A stretch of 36,890 bases of DNA from Ureibacillus manganicus DSM 26584 (GCF_000772945.1 NZ_JPVN01000031.1:1-36890), one strand, 5' to 3'. Numbered from the stretch's first letter, positions 1 to 9,588 are shown. Made by a program: numbers and translations. Notes: a model not told the origin generated them from the letters alone.

Positions 1-285
1 CGAAAAAAATCGAAGAACTGTCCTTGAGAAGCAGTCTCGAGGACAAAAATCTGAAAAAAATCGAAGAACTGTCCTTGAGAAGCAGTCTCGAGGACAAAAT
101 CCGAAAAAAATCGAAGAACTGTCCTTGAGATGCAGTCTCGAGGACAAAAATCCGAAAAAAATCGAAGAACTGTCCTTGAGAAGCAGTCTCGAGGACAAAA
201 AACCGAAAAAATCGAAGAATTGTCCTTGAGAAGCAGTCTCGAGGACAAAAATCCGAAAAAAATCGAAGAATTGTCCTTGAGAACA
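1..285 (+). repeat. Tandem hairpin array, family A (truncated by window start)
   Basis: Five near-identical units plus a truncated last one, with right-arm CTCGAGG at 36, 87, 137, 188 and 238, so the period is 50-51 bp; length changes fall in the A-run of the spacer. Each unit holds a 25-nt hairpin, left arm GTCCTTGAGA, loop AGCAG, right arm TCTCGAGGAC, with one T-G wobble, followed by an A-rich spacer (ACAAAAATC, GAAAAAAATCGAAGAA). The array ends 50 bases before truB and starts outside the window. It probably lies inside the transcript if truB belongs to a nusA-infB-rbfA-truB operon as in relatives (inference). No function is known to me. Confidence 0.95.
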
Positions 286-338
286 TCAATTCACAATTTT
301 CATTTAACATACATAACTAAAACCCAGGAGGTATTTCA

Positions 339-1253
339 ATGAACGGCATCCTTCCATTATGGAAAGAACGTGGCATGACGAGTCATGATTGCGTTTTTAA
401 ACTACGCAAAATTTTAAAAACTAAAAAAGTGGGCCATACAGGGACATTAGATCCTGCTGTGGAAGGTGTCCTGCCGATTTGTATTGGGCAAGCTACGCGC
501 ATAGCTGAATACTTAACGGATGCGGGGAAAGAGTATGAAGCAGTCGTTTCCATCAGTCGTACGACAACCACTGAAGATGCAGAAGGAGAAACAGTTGAGC
601 AAAACACTTCATTTAAATCCATTACAAGAGCCGAACTAATGCAAGCACTTCACAAACTAACAGGTGAGATCCAGCAAACCCCTCCTATGTATTCAGCTGT
701 TAAAGTAAATGGACGCAGACTCTATGAATATGCCCGAAAAGGAGAGACTGTTGAACGCCCAACACGCGTAGTCACGATTTATTCTCTAGAACTGCTAGAT
801 GATGGCCGTGAGCTTTTTGAAGGAGAAGAAATTACATTCAAAATCCGTATTGCATGTAGCAAAGGCACGTACATTCGTACATTGGCCGTTCAAATTGGAG
901 AGCTGTTAGGGTTTCCTGCACATATGGCTTCACTTGTCAGAACTAAATCAGGTACTTTTACAGAAGAAAATTGCATGACGCTTAAAGAAGTAGAAAAACT
1001 CATGGAAGATGGAAAAATCCATGATATAATTTCTCCTGTAGAGTATGCTTTATCATCGTATCCATTTATTGAAATTACTGAACAAAACGAAAAACAAATC
1101 ATAAATGGGCAAGTGCTTCCAAAGCATGATTTACTACAAGAACATGATAAAATTGTTTTTACTAAAAATAGTAAAGCAGTTGCGGTTTATATCCAACATC
1201 CTGATAAAAACGATGTGATGAAGCCAGAGAAAATGTTCCCAATCGTAACGTAG
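339..1253 (+). CDS. truB: tRNA pseudouridine(55) synthase TruB
   Basis: Converts U55 of the tRNA T-loop to pseudouridine, in the cytoplasm. The 304-aa protein has the family signature GHTGTLDPAVEGVLP near residues 32-46; the Asp at 38 is the expected catalytic nucleophile. The N-terminal NGILPLWKERGMTSHD and the later KGTYIRTLA segment are also typical TruB motifs. Length is normal for Bacillales. Start ATG is preceded by AGGAGG eight bases upstream. The stop codon TAG is itself part of the TAGGAGG ribosome binding site of ribF, so the two are translationally close. The upstream neighbour (rbfA in relatives) is outside the window; repeat array A fills the gap. Confidence 0.97.
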   Translation: MNGILPLWKERGMTSHDCVFKLRKILKTKKVGHTGTLDPAVEGVLPICIGQATRIAEYLTDAGKEYEAVVSISRTTTTEDAEGETVEQNTSFKSITRAELMQALHKLTGEIQQTPPMYSAVKVNGRRLYEYARKGETVERPTRVVTIYSLELLDDGRELFEGEEITFKIRIACSKGTYIRTLAVQIGELLGFPAHMASLVRTKSGTFTEENCMTLKEVEKLMEDGKIHDIISPVEYALSSYPFIEITEQNEKQIINGQVLPKHDLLQEHDKIVFTKNSKAVAVYIQHPDKNDVMKPEKMFPIVT

Positions 1254-1265
1254 GAGGCTTAACGT

Positions 1266-2210
1266 ATGAATGTTATTCATTTAAAATACCCACACCAGTT
1301 GAATGAAAGTGAAGCTACCACTTCATATTCTTTAGCAATCGGTTTTTTTGACGGTGTACATAAAGGGCATCAAGCAGTTATTCAAAGTGCTATTAAGAAA
1401 GCAAAAGAATTAAATGTGAAAAGTGCGGTAATGACATTTGACCCCCACCCATCAATAGTCCTTGGTGGTCGTAAAGAGAAGGTATTTTATATTACACCAC
1501 TCCAACAGAAGATTAATGTATTAAAAGAACTTGATGTTGATACAGTGTTTGTCGTTCAATTTACATCAGACTTTGCGAAACTAACACCTGAGGAATTTAT
1601 TAACTTCTTTATTCGCGAATTGAATGTTGTACATGTGACTGCTGGATTTGATTTTTCATTTGGTGCCTTTGGAAAAGGGAATATGGAAACAATGAAGGAG
1701 TTAAGTAACGGTGATTACGGTGTAACGGTAGTTGAAAAGTTAACAGACGATGAAGAAAAGATTAGTTCAACTCGTATTCGTCAAAACTTACAAAAAGGCG
1801 ATATGGAAGAAGTACATAATCTTTTAGGCCGTCCTTATGAAGTGCCTGGAATTGTAATTCATGGAGACAAAAGAGGGCGTACAATTGGTTTTCCAACTGC
1901 GAATATCCAATCTCATGAAGGAAGCTATATCCCTGCAACAGGAGTTTATGCTGTAAGAATACTCGTTCAAGACGAATGGTATGATGGGGTTTGTAATGTA
2001 GGGTACAAGCCAACATTTAAAAATCCAGAAGACAAACAATTGTCCATTGAAGTCCATATTCTAGAATTCGAGAAAAATATTTATGGTGAAGAAGTTGTCG
2101 TTGGATGGTATAAAAGAATTCGAAGTGAGCAAAAATTTGATGGAATCGAATCGCTAAAAGCTCAAATTGAAAAAGATAAACAAGAAGCCATCAGCTACTT
2201 CCAAAAATAA
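1266..2210 (+). CDS. ribF: Bifunctional riboflavin kinase / FAD synthetase RibF
   Basis: Phosphorylates riboflavin to FMN and adenylylates FMN to FAD (called RibC in B. subtilis). 314 aa. The N-terminal nucleotidyltransferase half has GFFDGVHKGH at 26-35 (HxGH-like) and SSTRIR near 166-171. The C-terminal flavokinase half has GRTIGFPTAN near 204-213 followed by GVYAV and GVCNVGYKPTF segments. Both domains look complete. Lies 12 bases after truB with an AGGAGG site formed over the truB stop, so almost certainly co-transcribed. No FMN riboswitch is visible upstream. Confidence 0.96.
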   Translation: MNVIHLKYPHQLNESEATTSYSLAIGFFDGVHKGHQAVIQSAIKKAKELNVKSAVMTFDPHPSIVLGGRKEKVFYITPLQQKINVLKELDVDTVFVVQFTSDFAKLTPEEFINFFIRELNVVHVTAGFDFSFGAFGKGNMETMKELSNGDYGVTVVEKLTDDEEKISSTRIRQNLQKGDMEEVHNLLGRPYEVPGIVIHGDKRGRTIGFPTANIQSHEGSYIPATGVYAVRILVQDEWYDGVCNVGYKPTFKNPEDKQLSIEVHILEFEKNIYGEEVVVGWYKRIRSEQKFDGIESLKAQIEKDKQEAISYFQK

Positions 2211-2264
2211 TCTTTAGGGCAACTAGAAATCTAAATATTTTGCACATGCTTAAAAGGTTATTTC

Positions 2265-2293
2265 TTGCTAGGTTATGCGAATTGTGTTACTAT
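2265..2293 (+). promoter_or_regulatory. Candidate sigma-A promoter of rpsO
   Basis: -35 TTGCTA (2265-2270), 17-bp spacer, -10 TACTAT (2288-2293). This leaves a leader of about 95 nt before rpsO. S15 autoregulates through its mRNA leader in several bacteria; I could not confirm such a fold here by eye. Confidence 0.5.
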
Positions 2294-2392
2294 ACTTTAG
2301 TACTGTCATGTACTTAACCTTAGCTCGGCTATTCGATTCTCCAACGATTGCTGTGCTGATGGTGATCAATAAAATTTAGGAGGTCCATAATT

Positions 2393-2662
2393 ATGGCAAT
2401 TACAAAAGAACGTAAAAACGAAATTATTGCGGAATACCGCACACACGAAGGAGATACAGGTTCTCCAGAAGTACAAATCGCAGTTTTAACTGAAGAAATC
2501 AATGCGTTAAACCAACACATCCGTACGCACAAAAAAGATTTCCATTCAGAACGCGGTCTACTTAAAAAAATCGGTCGTCGTCGTCACTTATTAAAATACT
2601 TACGTGATAATGACGTTGCACGCTACCGTGAATTAATCCAACGTTTAGGTTTACGTCGATAA
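2393..2662 (+). CDS. rpsO: 30S ribosomal protein S15
   Basis: Primary rRNA-binding protein of the small subunit platform, binding the central domain of 16S rRNA. 89 aa, the standard length. Sequence is typical throughout: [33 protein letters not shown], and [25 protein letters not shown]. Start ATG has AGGAGG nine bases upstream. It has its own candidate promoter and is followed by a strong intrinsic terminator, so it may be a single-gene transcript, with some readthrough to pnp as known in B. subtilis and E. coli. Confidence 0.98.
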   Translation: MAITKERKNEIIAEYRTHEGDTGSPEVQIAVLTEEINALNQHIRTHKKDFHSERGLLKKIGRRRHLLKYLRDNDVARYRELIQRLGLRR

Positions 2663-2770
2663 TTGTAAGTTTTCGAATCAATCGAGAAGCAAGTATGTTT
2701 AATTTGTTTTAAACTACAAATACTATTTGTAAGAAAACTTCTTCGCGAACAATTTGAAAGCTGATCATTT

Positions 2771-2797
2771 AAAAAGCGGGAATTTTCCCGCTTTTTA
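2771..2797 (+). terminator. Intrinsic terminator after rpsO
   Basis: Hairpin AAAAGCGGGAA / TTCCCGCTTTT with a very short loop, running into a T tract. It sits about 110 bases after the rpsO stop. Confidence 0.9.
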
Positions 2798-2898
2798 TTT
2801 ATGTAAAAATAACTTTTTTACTATCACCTAACCCAAATGTAAATTTTAACGAAAAATCCATATTTTTATTGAAAATATTTAGCATACAATAACGATTT

Positions 2899-2928
2899 TT
2901 GTTACACTTACTATTGGTACAGTATATA
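2899..2928 (+). promoter_or_regulatory. Candidate promoter of pnp
   Basis: TTGTTA (2899-2904) and TATATA (2923-2928) with 18-bp spacing, in an AT-rich stretch. It would give a leader of roughly 120 nt that includes the hairpins at 2985-3032. The -35 is not perfect, so this is a candidate only. Confidence 0.4.
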
Positions 2929-2984
2929 TTGCGACGTATTGTGTTTTAGCGGATAATAAAGTAAAAACTAACTATCTGCATAAG

Positions 2985-3032
2985 TGTGCAACTAAGGCTA
3001 ATCGCCTAAAGCTTGGTGCACAACCAAGTTTT
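2985..3032 (+). promoter_or_regulatory. Structured pnp leader (possible attenuator)
   Basis: Two small hairpins are visible: AGGC/GCCT (2995-2998 with 3004-3007) and CTTGGT/ACCAAG (3012-3017 with 3023-3028), the latter followed by TTTTCT like a weak terminator. In addition TGTGCA at 2985-2990 is fully complementary to TGCACA at 3017-3022, which spans the end of the second left arm and its whole loop. So the second hairpin and the long-range pairing compete, or form a pseudoknot. PNPase autoregulates through its leader in E. coli; a role here is inference. Confidence 0.45.
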
Positions 3033-3055
3033 CTAATGAGAAAGGGGTTCATTAA

Positions 3056-5173
3056 ATGACCGAAAAGAAAGTCTATACTTATGAATGGGCAGGTCGTCCT
3101 TTAGTGATTGAAGTTGGGCAGCTTGCTAAACAAGCAAACGGCGCAGCTTTAGTTCGATATGGCGAATCTGCAGTATTAGCAACAGCAACAATGTCAAAAC
3201 AACCAAAAGCGCTAGATTTCTTCCCACTAACAGTTAATTACGAAGAACGTCTTTACGCAGCTGGTAAAATCCCTGGTGGATTTATTAAACGTGAAGGTCG
3301 TCCATCAGAGCATGCGATTTTAACATCTCGCTTGATCGACCGTCCTATCCGACCAATGTTCCCAGATGGTTTCCGTAACGAAGTACAAGTGATTTCTATG
3401 GTTATGTCATCTGATCCAAACGGTCCAACTGATATCGCAGCAATGTTTGGTTCATCTTTAGCTTTAGCTATTTCTGATATTCCATTTAACGGACCTATCG
3501 CTGGTGTACACGTTGGATATATTGATGGTAAATTTATCGTCAATCCAACAGTTGAACAATCAGAGAAAAGTACTGTTCACTTAACAGTTGCAGGAAATAA
3601 AGATGCTATTAACATGGTAGAAGCAGGAGCTTTAGAAGTACCTGAAGAAACAATGTTAGAAGCAATTATGTTCGGTCATGAAGAAATTAAAAAATTAATT
3701 GCCTTCCAAGAACAAATTGTTGCTGAAGTAGCGAAAGAAAAAATCGAAGTGACTTTATATGAAATCGATCAAGAAATCGAAGCTCAAATTAAAGCTGCTT
3801 GTGAAACAGATATGAATGCTGCCATTCAAACTGCTGAAAAACACGCGCGTGAAGAAGCAATTACTGCTGTAAAAGAACGTATCATCACTAGCTACGAAGA
3901 ACAAGAAGCAGATGATGAAACATTAAAACAAGTAAAAACAATTTTAGATAAAATGGTGAAAGACGAAGTTCGCCGTTTAATTACAGAAGAAAAAATCCGT
4001 CCTGATGGTCGTAAAGTAGATGAAATCCGTCCTTTATCGTCTGAGGTTGGTTTATTAACACGTACACACGGTTCTGGTCTATTCACACGTGGACAAACTC
4101 AAGCATTATCTATTTGTACATTAGGGCCTTTAGGTGACGTGCAAATTATTGATGGTCTTGGTTTAGAAGAATCGAAACGCTTTATGCATCACTATAACTT
4201 CCCTCAATTCTCTGTAGGGGAAACTGGACCGATTCGTGGACCAGGTCGTCGTGAAATTGGTCACGGTGCGTTAGGTGAGCGTGCATTATTAGCTGTTATT
4301 CCAGATGAAAGTGACTTCCCATATGCAATTCGTTGTGTATCTGAAGTGTTAGAGTCAAATGGTTCAACTTCACAAGCATCTATTTGTGCATCAACACTTG
4401 CAATGATGGACGCTGGTGTTCCACTTAAAGCTCCAGTTGCTGGTATTGCGATGGGTCTTGTGAAAAAAGGTGAACATTACTCAGTATTAACTGACATTCA
4501 AGGAATGGAAGACCACCTTGGTGACATGGACTTTAAAGTAGCAGGTACAGCAAAAGGTGTTACTGCACTTCAAATGGATATTAAAATCGATGGTTTATCT
4601 CGTGAAATTTTAGAAGAGGCATTACAACAAGCAAAAGTTGGCCGTATGCATATTTTAGATTCTATGCTTTCAACTTTGGACAAGCCTCGTACTTCATTAT
4701 CACAATATGCACCAAAAATCGAAGTGATTCGTATTAACCCTGAAAAAATCCGTGATGTGATTGGTTCTGGTGGTAAAACAATCAATAAAATCATTGAAGA
4801 AACTGGCGTAAAAATCGATACAGAGCAAGATGGAACAATTTACATTTCTTCTGCAAACGAAGCAATGAACAAACGTGCAAAAGAAATCATTGAGTCAATC
4901 GTTCGTGAAGCAGTTGTAGGCGAGTACTACTTAGCAACTGTAAAACGTATTGAGAAATTCGGTGCATTCTGTGAAATCTTCGCTGGTAAAGATGGATTAC
5001 TACACATTTCTGAGATTCAAGAAGAACGTACGGCAAAAGTTGAAGACGTTCTAAAACTTGGCGATCAATTACTTGTAAAAGTAATCGAAATCGACAACCA
5101 AGGCCGTGTAAACTTATCTCGTAAAGTTGTTATCAAAGAAGAAAAAGAACGCGCTGAACAAGCACAACAATAA
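3056..5173 (+). CDS. pnp: Polyribonucleotide nucleotidyltransferase (PNPase)
   Basis: Phosphorolytic 3'-5' exoribonuclease, a main mRNA decay enzyme of Bacillales, working as a trimer. 705 aa, normal length. Order: first RNase PH domain ([21 protein letters not shown] at the N-terminus), linker helical domain, second RNase PH domain with [10 protein letters not shown] near 489 (conserved catalytic Asp pair), KH domain near 560-585 with VIGSGGKTI, and S1 domain from about 621 ([17 protein letters not shown]). Start ATG has GAAAGGGG upstream. The C-terminal tail is short. It shares the window with another RNA decay enzyme (rnjB). Confidence 0.98.
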   Translation: MTEKKVYTYEWAGRPLVIEVGQLAKQANGAALVRYGESAVLATATMSKQPKALDFFPLTVNYEERLYAAGKIPGGFIKREGRPSEHAILTSRLIDRPIRPMFPDGFRNEVQVISMVMSSDPNGPTDIAAMFGSSLALAISDIPFNGPIAGVHVGYIDGKFIVNPTVEQSEKSTVHLTVAGNKDAINMVEAGALEVPEETMLEAIMFGHEEIKKLIAFQEQIVAEVAKEKIEVTLYEIDQEIEAQIKAACETDMNAAIQTAEKHAREEAITAVKERIITSYEEQEADDETLKQVKTILDKMVKDEVRRLITEEKIRPDGRKVDEIRPLSSEVGLLTRTHGSGLFTRGQTQALSICTLGPLGDVQIIDGLGLEESKRFMHHYNFPQFSVGETGPIRGPGRREIGHGALGERALLAVIPDESDFPYAIRCVSEVLESNGSTSQASICASTLAMMDAGVPLKAPVAGIAMGLVKKGEHYSVLTDIQGMEDHLGDMDFKVAGTAKGVTALQMDIKIDGLSREILEEALQQAKVGRMHILDSMLSTLDKPRTSLSQYAPKIEVIRINPEKIRDVIGSGGKTINKIIEETGVKIDTEQDGTIYISSANEAMNKRAKEIIESIVREAVVGEYYLATVKRIEKFGAFCEIFAGKDGLLHISEIQEERTAKVEDVLKLGDQLLVKVIEIDNQGRVNLSRKVVIKEEKERAEQAQQ

Positions 5174-5354
5174 TAAAAGTGTAAAGTAGCTCTGGACACT
5201 GTACTTGCAGTGTGCCAGGCACTGTTTTTGCAAACGGGCCTTGCGCTCAGCATAAGAAAAATGGTAAGCAGGAAATGAAGAATGACTTCGTTTTCTGTTT
5301 TTATTTTTGAGTTGAGGTAGTAAAATTGCGCTGAATTTGTTACGAATTTGCTAA
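5174..5354 (+). other. pnp downstream region with weak hairpin
   Basis: Between pnp and the 21-bp array. ACACTG (5196-5201) pairs with CAGTGT (5208-5213), and a T run occurs at about 5224-5228, but not directly at the stem. It may be a weak terminator. The rest is unremarkable. Confidence 0.3.
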
Positions 5355-5459
5355 TGTCGGATTTATTTGAAGTTATGTCGGATATATCGAGTGAAATGTC
5401 GGGTTTATCAATGAAAGTGTCGGATTTCTAGGTAAAATTGTCGGATTATTATCATTAGA
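5355..5459 (+). repeat. Short tandem array, 21-bp unit
   Basis: Five units starting with TGTCGG at 5355, 5376, 5397, 5418 and 5439: the spacing is exactly 21 bp each time although the unit interiors (ATTTATTTGAAG, ATATATCGAGTG, GTTTATCAATG) differ. It lies between the convergent pnp and ABC permease genes. Confidence 0.85.
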
Positions 5460-5462
5460 ATG

Positions 5463-5502
5463 AAAAAAAACAGGAACGAAGCGCGAAACTTCATTCCTGT
5501 TA
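5463..5502 (-). terminator. Terminator of the ABC exporter operon
   Basis: On the minus strand, AACAGGAATGAAG pairs with CTTCGTTCCTG and flanking bases (one A-C mismatch), followed by a run of eight T. It starts a few bases after the permease stop. Confidence 0.88.
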
Positions 5503-5506
5503 AAAA

Positions 5507-6793
5507 TTATAATTCTTGTCTTAATGCCTGAATAACTTCAATTTTTGTCGCTTTACGAGCTGGGCGCCATCCAGAAAGAACAGCAACAAAGATACTAATG
5601 CCGCCCGCTAAAAGGACAAGGCTCACTGGAATAGTAGAGAATGTAATTCCAGCCATATCTGGAGTGTCTTCTGATAATGCAAAGGACACGATTGAAGGAA
5701 GAACCGCATTAATTACATAGCTTAAACCATAAGAAACGATAACCGCTAAAATCGTACCTAACAATCCAATAAAGGCACTTTCCATTAAAAAGAGTCGCTG
5801 AATAATCGATGGTGATGCGCCGATTGCCTTCAAAACGCCGATTTCACGAGTTCTTTCCGTTACCGCCATCGTCATAGTGTTAAAGATACCAATTGATGCA
5901 ATTAAAATCGAAATTGTACCAATAAAGATAAGTCCGATTTTGAAAATAAGGAAGAATAAATCGAGTTCTTTAAGTTGCTCAATTGGTGAATACACTTGAT
6001 AGTTGTTTTCTTTTAATTGATCTAATACAGGCATGACATTATCTAGTGTATCGACATAAATTGTTGTCGCTGGATATGAAACTAAGTCGGGTTGTGCTTT
6101 GAATAAATCATTACTGAATAAAATGCTGTTGTCGATCTGAAATTCATAATCTGGTTCATCTAAAATACCAACGATTGTGAAGGGTGTGCTCTGTTCTAAA
6201 TATTCGAAAGTCTCCGGATCCATAAACTGTAGCTCGACTTGTTTATTTAAAATGTCTCCTTTATATCCTTCCTCGGATCCATCATACCAACTACCTTGCT
6301 CTTGGGCTTCCTTTGATTTTTGACTAATGATCTCTTGATCTGTCTCGTTTAACAAACGCATTGCGTAATGATATCCTACCGCGATTTCATTTGCGTTTTC
6401 CGGTAGTCTTCCTTCACTTAATGTGGAAGGAAGCTTTGTCTGGTCTTTTATATCAACTGCAACCCCAATAGATTCAGCATCGCGGTCATCAAATGTCGAA
6501 CGTATCGAACCTGAGATTTCATTTCTTGTTAAGACTACATTTACGTGTTCAATTTCTTGGATAAATATCTTGTCGTCCTCGGTTAATGCCTTATCGCCCC
6601 AAAGCCCGATTTCTGTTATGGATTCTTGATTCAAAATTTCACCTTTGATTGTTTGTTGAAGTCCAAAACCTACTGAAGCAAGGACAATTAGAAACGCACA
6701 ACCAATCATTGCTGCAAGTACCGTCATTGTAACTCGTAATTTATTTTTTCTCATGTGTTGAAAAACGAATGAAAGTTGATCTTTAAATAACAT
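5507..6793 (-). CDS. MacB/FtsX-type ABC transporter permease
   Basis: Membrane subunit of a MacB-like (type VII) ABC system. 428 aa: one transmembrane helix near residues 20-45, an extracytoplasmic domain of about 220 residues, then three helices (about 275-305, 330-360, 385-410) forming the FtsX domain, with the usual TMTMAVTERTREIGVLKAIGAS segment after the second helix. These systems use ATP to drive mechanical work on extracytoplasmic substrates (lipoproteins, peptides, drugs); the substrate here is unknown. The start overlaps the end of the ATPase gene by 11 bases, so the two are translationally coupled. In B. subtilis the pnp-mlpA interval instead holds ylxY. Confidence 0.9.
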   Translation of the reverse strand: MLFKDQLSFVFQHMRKNKLRVTMTVLAAMIGCAFLIVLASVGFGLQQTIKGEILNQESITEIGLWGDKALTEDDKIFIQEIEHVNVVLTRNEISGSIRSTFDDRDAESIGVAVDIKDQTKLPSTLSEGRLPENANEIAVGYHYAMRLLNETDQEIISQKSKEAQEQGSWYDGSEEGYKGDILNKQVELQFMDPETFEYLEQSTPFTIVGILDEPDYEFQIDNSILFSNDLFKAQPDLVSYPATTIYVDTLDNVMPVLDQLKENNYQVYSPIEQLKELDLFFLIFKIGLIFIGTISILIASIGIFNTMTMAVTERTREIGVLKAIGASPSIIQRLFLMESAFIGLLGTILAVIVSYGLSYVINAVLPSIVSFALSEDTPDMAGITFSTIPVSLVLLAGGISIFVAVLSGWRPARKATKIEVIQALRQEL

Positions 6794-7478
6794 GTTTTAC
6801 ATCTCCTAACAATAAACCATCGTGCATGCGAAGCTTTCTATGTGCAATTTGAGCGACTTCTTCATCATGTGTAATAATCATAAAAGTAATATTTGCAGAT
6901 TTGTTTAGGTGCTTAATGAGGTCGAGAATTTCTATCTCAGTTTGAGAGTCGAGGCTCCCTGTTGGCTCGTCCGCTAAAATAATCGGCGGGTTGGTAATTA
7001 AAGCTCGTGCGATAGATACGCGTTGCTGCTGCCCACCTGATAGTTCGTTTGGATAATGATCCGCCACATGTGATAACCCAACTTTTTCGAGTATTTTCTC
7101 AACATTATGTTTGCGAATCGATGGTTGAACACCTTTTAATTTCAATGGGAGCTCAACGTTTTCGAATACGTTTTGATTCGGGAGTAACTGAAAGTTTTGG
7201 AAGATGAAGCCGAAGTGATCCAATCTGAAGGCGGCACTTTGCTTTTCATTAAATTTCGCGATTTCCGTATTGTTCACTTTCACCGATCCTGTATCAGGTT
7301 TCATAAAGCCCGCAACGACTTGGAGCAGAGTAGATTTACCAGATCCACTTTTTCCAACAATAGCGATAATTTCACCTTGATTTATATGAAAATCGATATT
7401 CTTCAATACCTCAATTTTCTTCTCTTTTCCTTTCTTGCCTATTTTAAATGTGTGATTTAGTGATTGAACTTCTATCAT
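6783..7478 (-). CDS. ABC transporter ATP-binding protein (LolD/MacB type)
   Basis: 231-aa ATPase partner of the adjacent FtsX-type permease. Walker [10 protein letters not shown] at 42-50, Q-loop around [10 protein letters not shown] (91-100), signature LSGGQQQR at 146-153, Walker B IILADEP at 166-172, and the switch His in FMIITHDEE. These match the LolD/MacB/FtsE branch. Start ATG has AAAGGA about 10 bases upstream. It is first in a two-gene minus-strand operon ending at the terminator 5463-5502. No sensor kinase or response regulator is adjacent, unlike bacitracin-type (BceAB) systems. Confidence 0.92.
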   Translation of the reverse strand: MIEVQSLNHTFKIGKKGKEKKIEVLKNIDFHINQGEIIAIVGKSGSGKSTLLQVVAGFMKPDTGSVKVNNTEIAKFNEKQSAAFRLDHFGFIFQNFQLLPNQNVFENVELPLKLKGVQPSIRKHNVEKILEKVGLSHVADHYPNELSGGQQQRVSIARALITNPPIILADEPTGSLDSQTEIEILDLIKHLNKSANITFMIITHDEEVAQIAHRKLRMHDGLLLGDVKHVI

Positions 7479-7599
7479 GTTCTCAGTCCTTTATATTGAT
7501 TTACTAGTTTCAAGTCTACCCAACGAATCTGAAGAAATGGGGAGGGGAATTCTGAAGATTTTCTTAAGAATTGATTAAGCGGGAGGGGATAGTGTTAGG

Positions 7600-8277
7600 A
7601 GGAAGCGGTCTTTGAGACAAAAACGAATGAAATAATTGATGAAAAGTCCCATAGGAGCGTTCTATGAGACAAAAGGGGATGAAATAATTGGTGAAAAGTC
7701 TCGTAGGAGCGTTCTATGAGACAAAAGGGGATGAAATAATTGGTGAAAAGTCTCGTAGGAGCGTTCTATGAGACAAAAGGGGATGAAATAATTGATGAAA
7801 AGTCTCGTAGGAGCGTTCTATGAGACAAAAGGGGATGAAATAATTGGTGAAAAGTTACATAGGAGTGTTCTATGAGACAAATGGGGATGAAATAATTGAT
7901 GAAAAGTCACATAGGAGAGTTCTATGAGACAAAAACGAATGAAATAATTGATGAAAAGTCCCATAGGAGTGTTCTATGAGACCAAAGCGAATGAAATAAT
8001 TGGTGAAAAGTCTCGTAGGAGCGTTCTATGAGACAAAAGCGGATGAAATAATTGGTGAAAAGTCCCATAGGAGCGTTCTATGAGACAAAAGGGGATGAAA
8101 TAATTGGTGAAAAGTCACATAGTAGTGTTCTATGAGACAAAAGCGAATGAAAAAAACGATGAAAAGTCTCGTAGGAGCGTTCTATGAGACAGAAGCGAAT
8201 AAAAAAATCAGTGAAAAGTCCCGTAGAAGTGTTCTATGAGACAACAGAAGATGAAAGAGCTGAGAAAAGTCCCATAG
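7600..8277 (+). repeat. Tandem hairpin array, family B, 52-bp unit
   Basis: Right-arm CTATGAG (first copy CTTTGAG) occurs at 7610, 7662, 7714, 7766, 7818, 7870, 7922, 7974, 8026, 8078, 8130, 8182 and 8234: thirteen copies, every interval exactly 52 bp, with a trailing left arm to 8277. Hairpin arms GTCTCGTAGGA and TTCTATGAGAC around GCG, with two G-T wobbles; some copies have GTCCCATAGG or GTCACATAGG. Spacer AAAAGGGGATGAAATAATTG or close. It fills the gap between the divergent ABC operon and mlpA; no promoter for mlpA is obvious inside it. Confidence 0.97.
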
Positions 8278-8359
8278 AATAACCCCCTCAGTTGAATCCC
8301 GCCCCACTTTAGCATATCATTACTTAATATGAGAATTTTTGAAATAGGTGAGTGAACGA

Positions 8360-9586
8360 ATGGTATCGGTATATACATGTCAAAACGGTGTGCGAATAGT
8401 ATCGGAAACGATTCCGCATGTGCGCTCCATTTCTGTAGGGATTTGGGTTGGCGCGGGTTCTCGTTATGAGGCGCCGGAAGAAAACGGGATTACGCATTTT
8501 ATTGAACATATGTTATTTAAAGGAACGAAAACGAGAACTGCCAGACAGATTGCAGAGGAGTTCGATCGAATTGGTGGGGAAGTCAACGCGTTTACGACAA
8601 AAGAAAATACGTGTTATTACGCAAAAGTGTTAGATCACCATGGTGAACTGGCTGTTTCAATATTAGCGGATATGTTTTTTAACTCGGTCTTTGCAGAAGA
8701 AGAACTAGAAAAAGAGAGACAGGTTGTTCTTGAGGAAATCCTGATGAGCGAGGATGCGCCAGATGATGATATTCATGAGCAGCTTTGGCAAGTGATGTAT
8801 CCAACTGATTCGCTAGGGCTACCTATCCTAGGAACTAGTAAGACGCTTGAAACGTTCACGGCAGACTCGATTCGTCAATATATGGATCAGCATTATTCCC
8901 CAGAAAATATTGTCATTTCTGTTGCTGGTAATATTACAAAAGAATTATTGGTACATATCGAAAAACTGTTTAGCCACCTTACTCGCTCTCCTCAAGCGGT
9001 GCAGCAAACACTAACTTATCCAAGATTCCATTCTGGAAAGTTTGTGAAAAATCGTGATGTGGAACAGTCGCATATTGCCATTGCCTATCCAGGTGTCGGG
9101 GTCAATGATGCAAACTACTTCAGTTTTATCGCTATGAACAATATTTTAGGTGGGAATATGTCTTCACGTTTATTCCAAGATATTCGGGAGGATAAGGGGC
9201 TTGCTTACACAATCTTTTCCTATCACTCAAGTTATGCTGATGTCGGTTCATTAACGATCTATGGCAGTACGAATAATCAGCAATATCCACTACTTCAACA
9301 GTCGATTGACGAATCCTTACTAAAAACAAGAAGTGAAGGAGTTACGGCAATTGAAGTTGATAACGCAAAAGAGCAATTAAAAGGTAGCTTCGTGCTTAGC
9401 TTAGAAGGAACGAATGCACGAATGAGTCATAATGGAAGAAACGAATTAATTCACGGGAAACATCTAACTGTGGATGAAATTATCACAGGAATCGATCAAG
9501 TAACTCAGGAACAGGTAAACTCTTTATTCAGACAAATATTAAGTGTGGAACCAGCCATCGCCCTGATCGGCCAGAACGTAAAATAA
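8360..9586 (+). CDS. mlpA: M16 family zinc protease MlpA (YmxG)
   Basis: Processing-protease-like peptidase, probably cytoplasmic. 408 aa from ATG 8360. Inverted zinc motif HFIEH at residues 46-50, with the downstream glutamate pair E125/E126 at the usual distance, so the active site looks intact; FTTKENTCYYAKVL and the C-terminal GLAYTIFSYHSSYADVG segment are typical of M16. An in-frame GTG at 8348 would add four residues, but AGGTGA at 8346-8351 is well placed to serve ATG 8360, so I prefer that start. In B. subtilis it directly precedes ymxH and dpaA; here a 2.5 kb minus-strand ABC module lies between. Confidence 0.93.
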   Translation: MVSVYTCQNGVRIVSETIPHVRSISVGIWVGAGSRYEAPEENGITHFIEHMLFKGTKTRTARQIAEEFDRIGGEVNAFTTKENTCYYAKVLDHHGELAVSILADMFFNSVFAEEELEKERQVVLEEILMSEDAPDDDIHEQLWQVMYPTDSLGLPILGTSKTLETFTADSIRQYMDQHYSPENIVISVAGNITKELLVHIEKLFSHLTRSPQAVQQTLTYPRFHSGKFVKNRDVEQSHIAIAYPGVGVNDANYFSFIAMNNILGGNMSSRLFQDIREDKGLAYTIFSYHSSYADVGSLTIYGSTNNQQYPLLQQSIDESLLKTRSEGVTAIEVDNAKEQLKGSFVLSLEGTNARMSHNGRNELIHGKHLTVDEIITGIDQVTQEQVNSLFRQILSVEPAIALIGQNVK

Positions 9587-9588
9587 AA

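Noticed and set aside
130..342. Open frames in array A (and a 72-aa one at 23567-23785 in array H)
   Set aside because: Low-complexity translation of the repeat units with no ribosome site or family resemblance.
1254..1265. FMN riboswitch for ribF
   Set aside because: The gap is 12 bases; there is no space for one.
2294..2392. S15-binding regulatory pseudoknot in the rpsO leader
   Set aside because: Expected by analogy, but I could not identify a convincing structure.
5507..7478. BceAB-type bacitracin exporter
   Set aside because: The permease has four helices and one FtsX domain, not ten, and no adjacent two-component system; MacB-like fits better.
7600..8277. CRISPR array
   Set aside because: Both halves of each unit repeat; there are no unique spacers, and no cas genes are in the window. 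The same holds for the other arrays.
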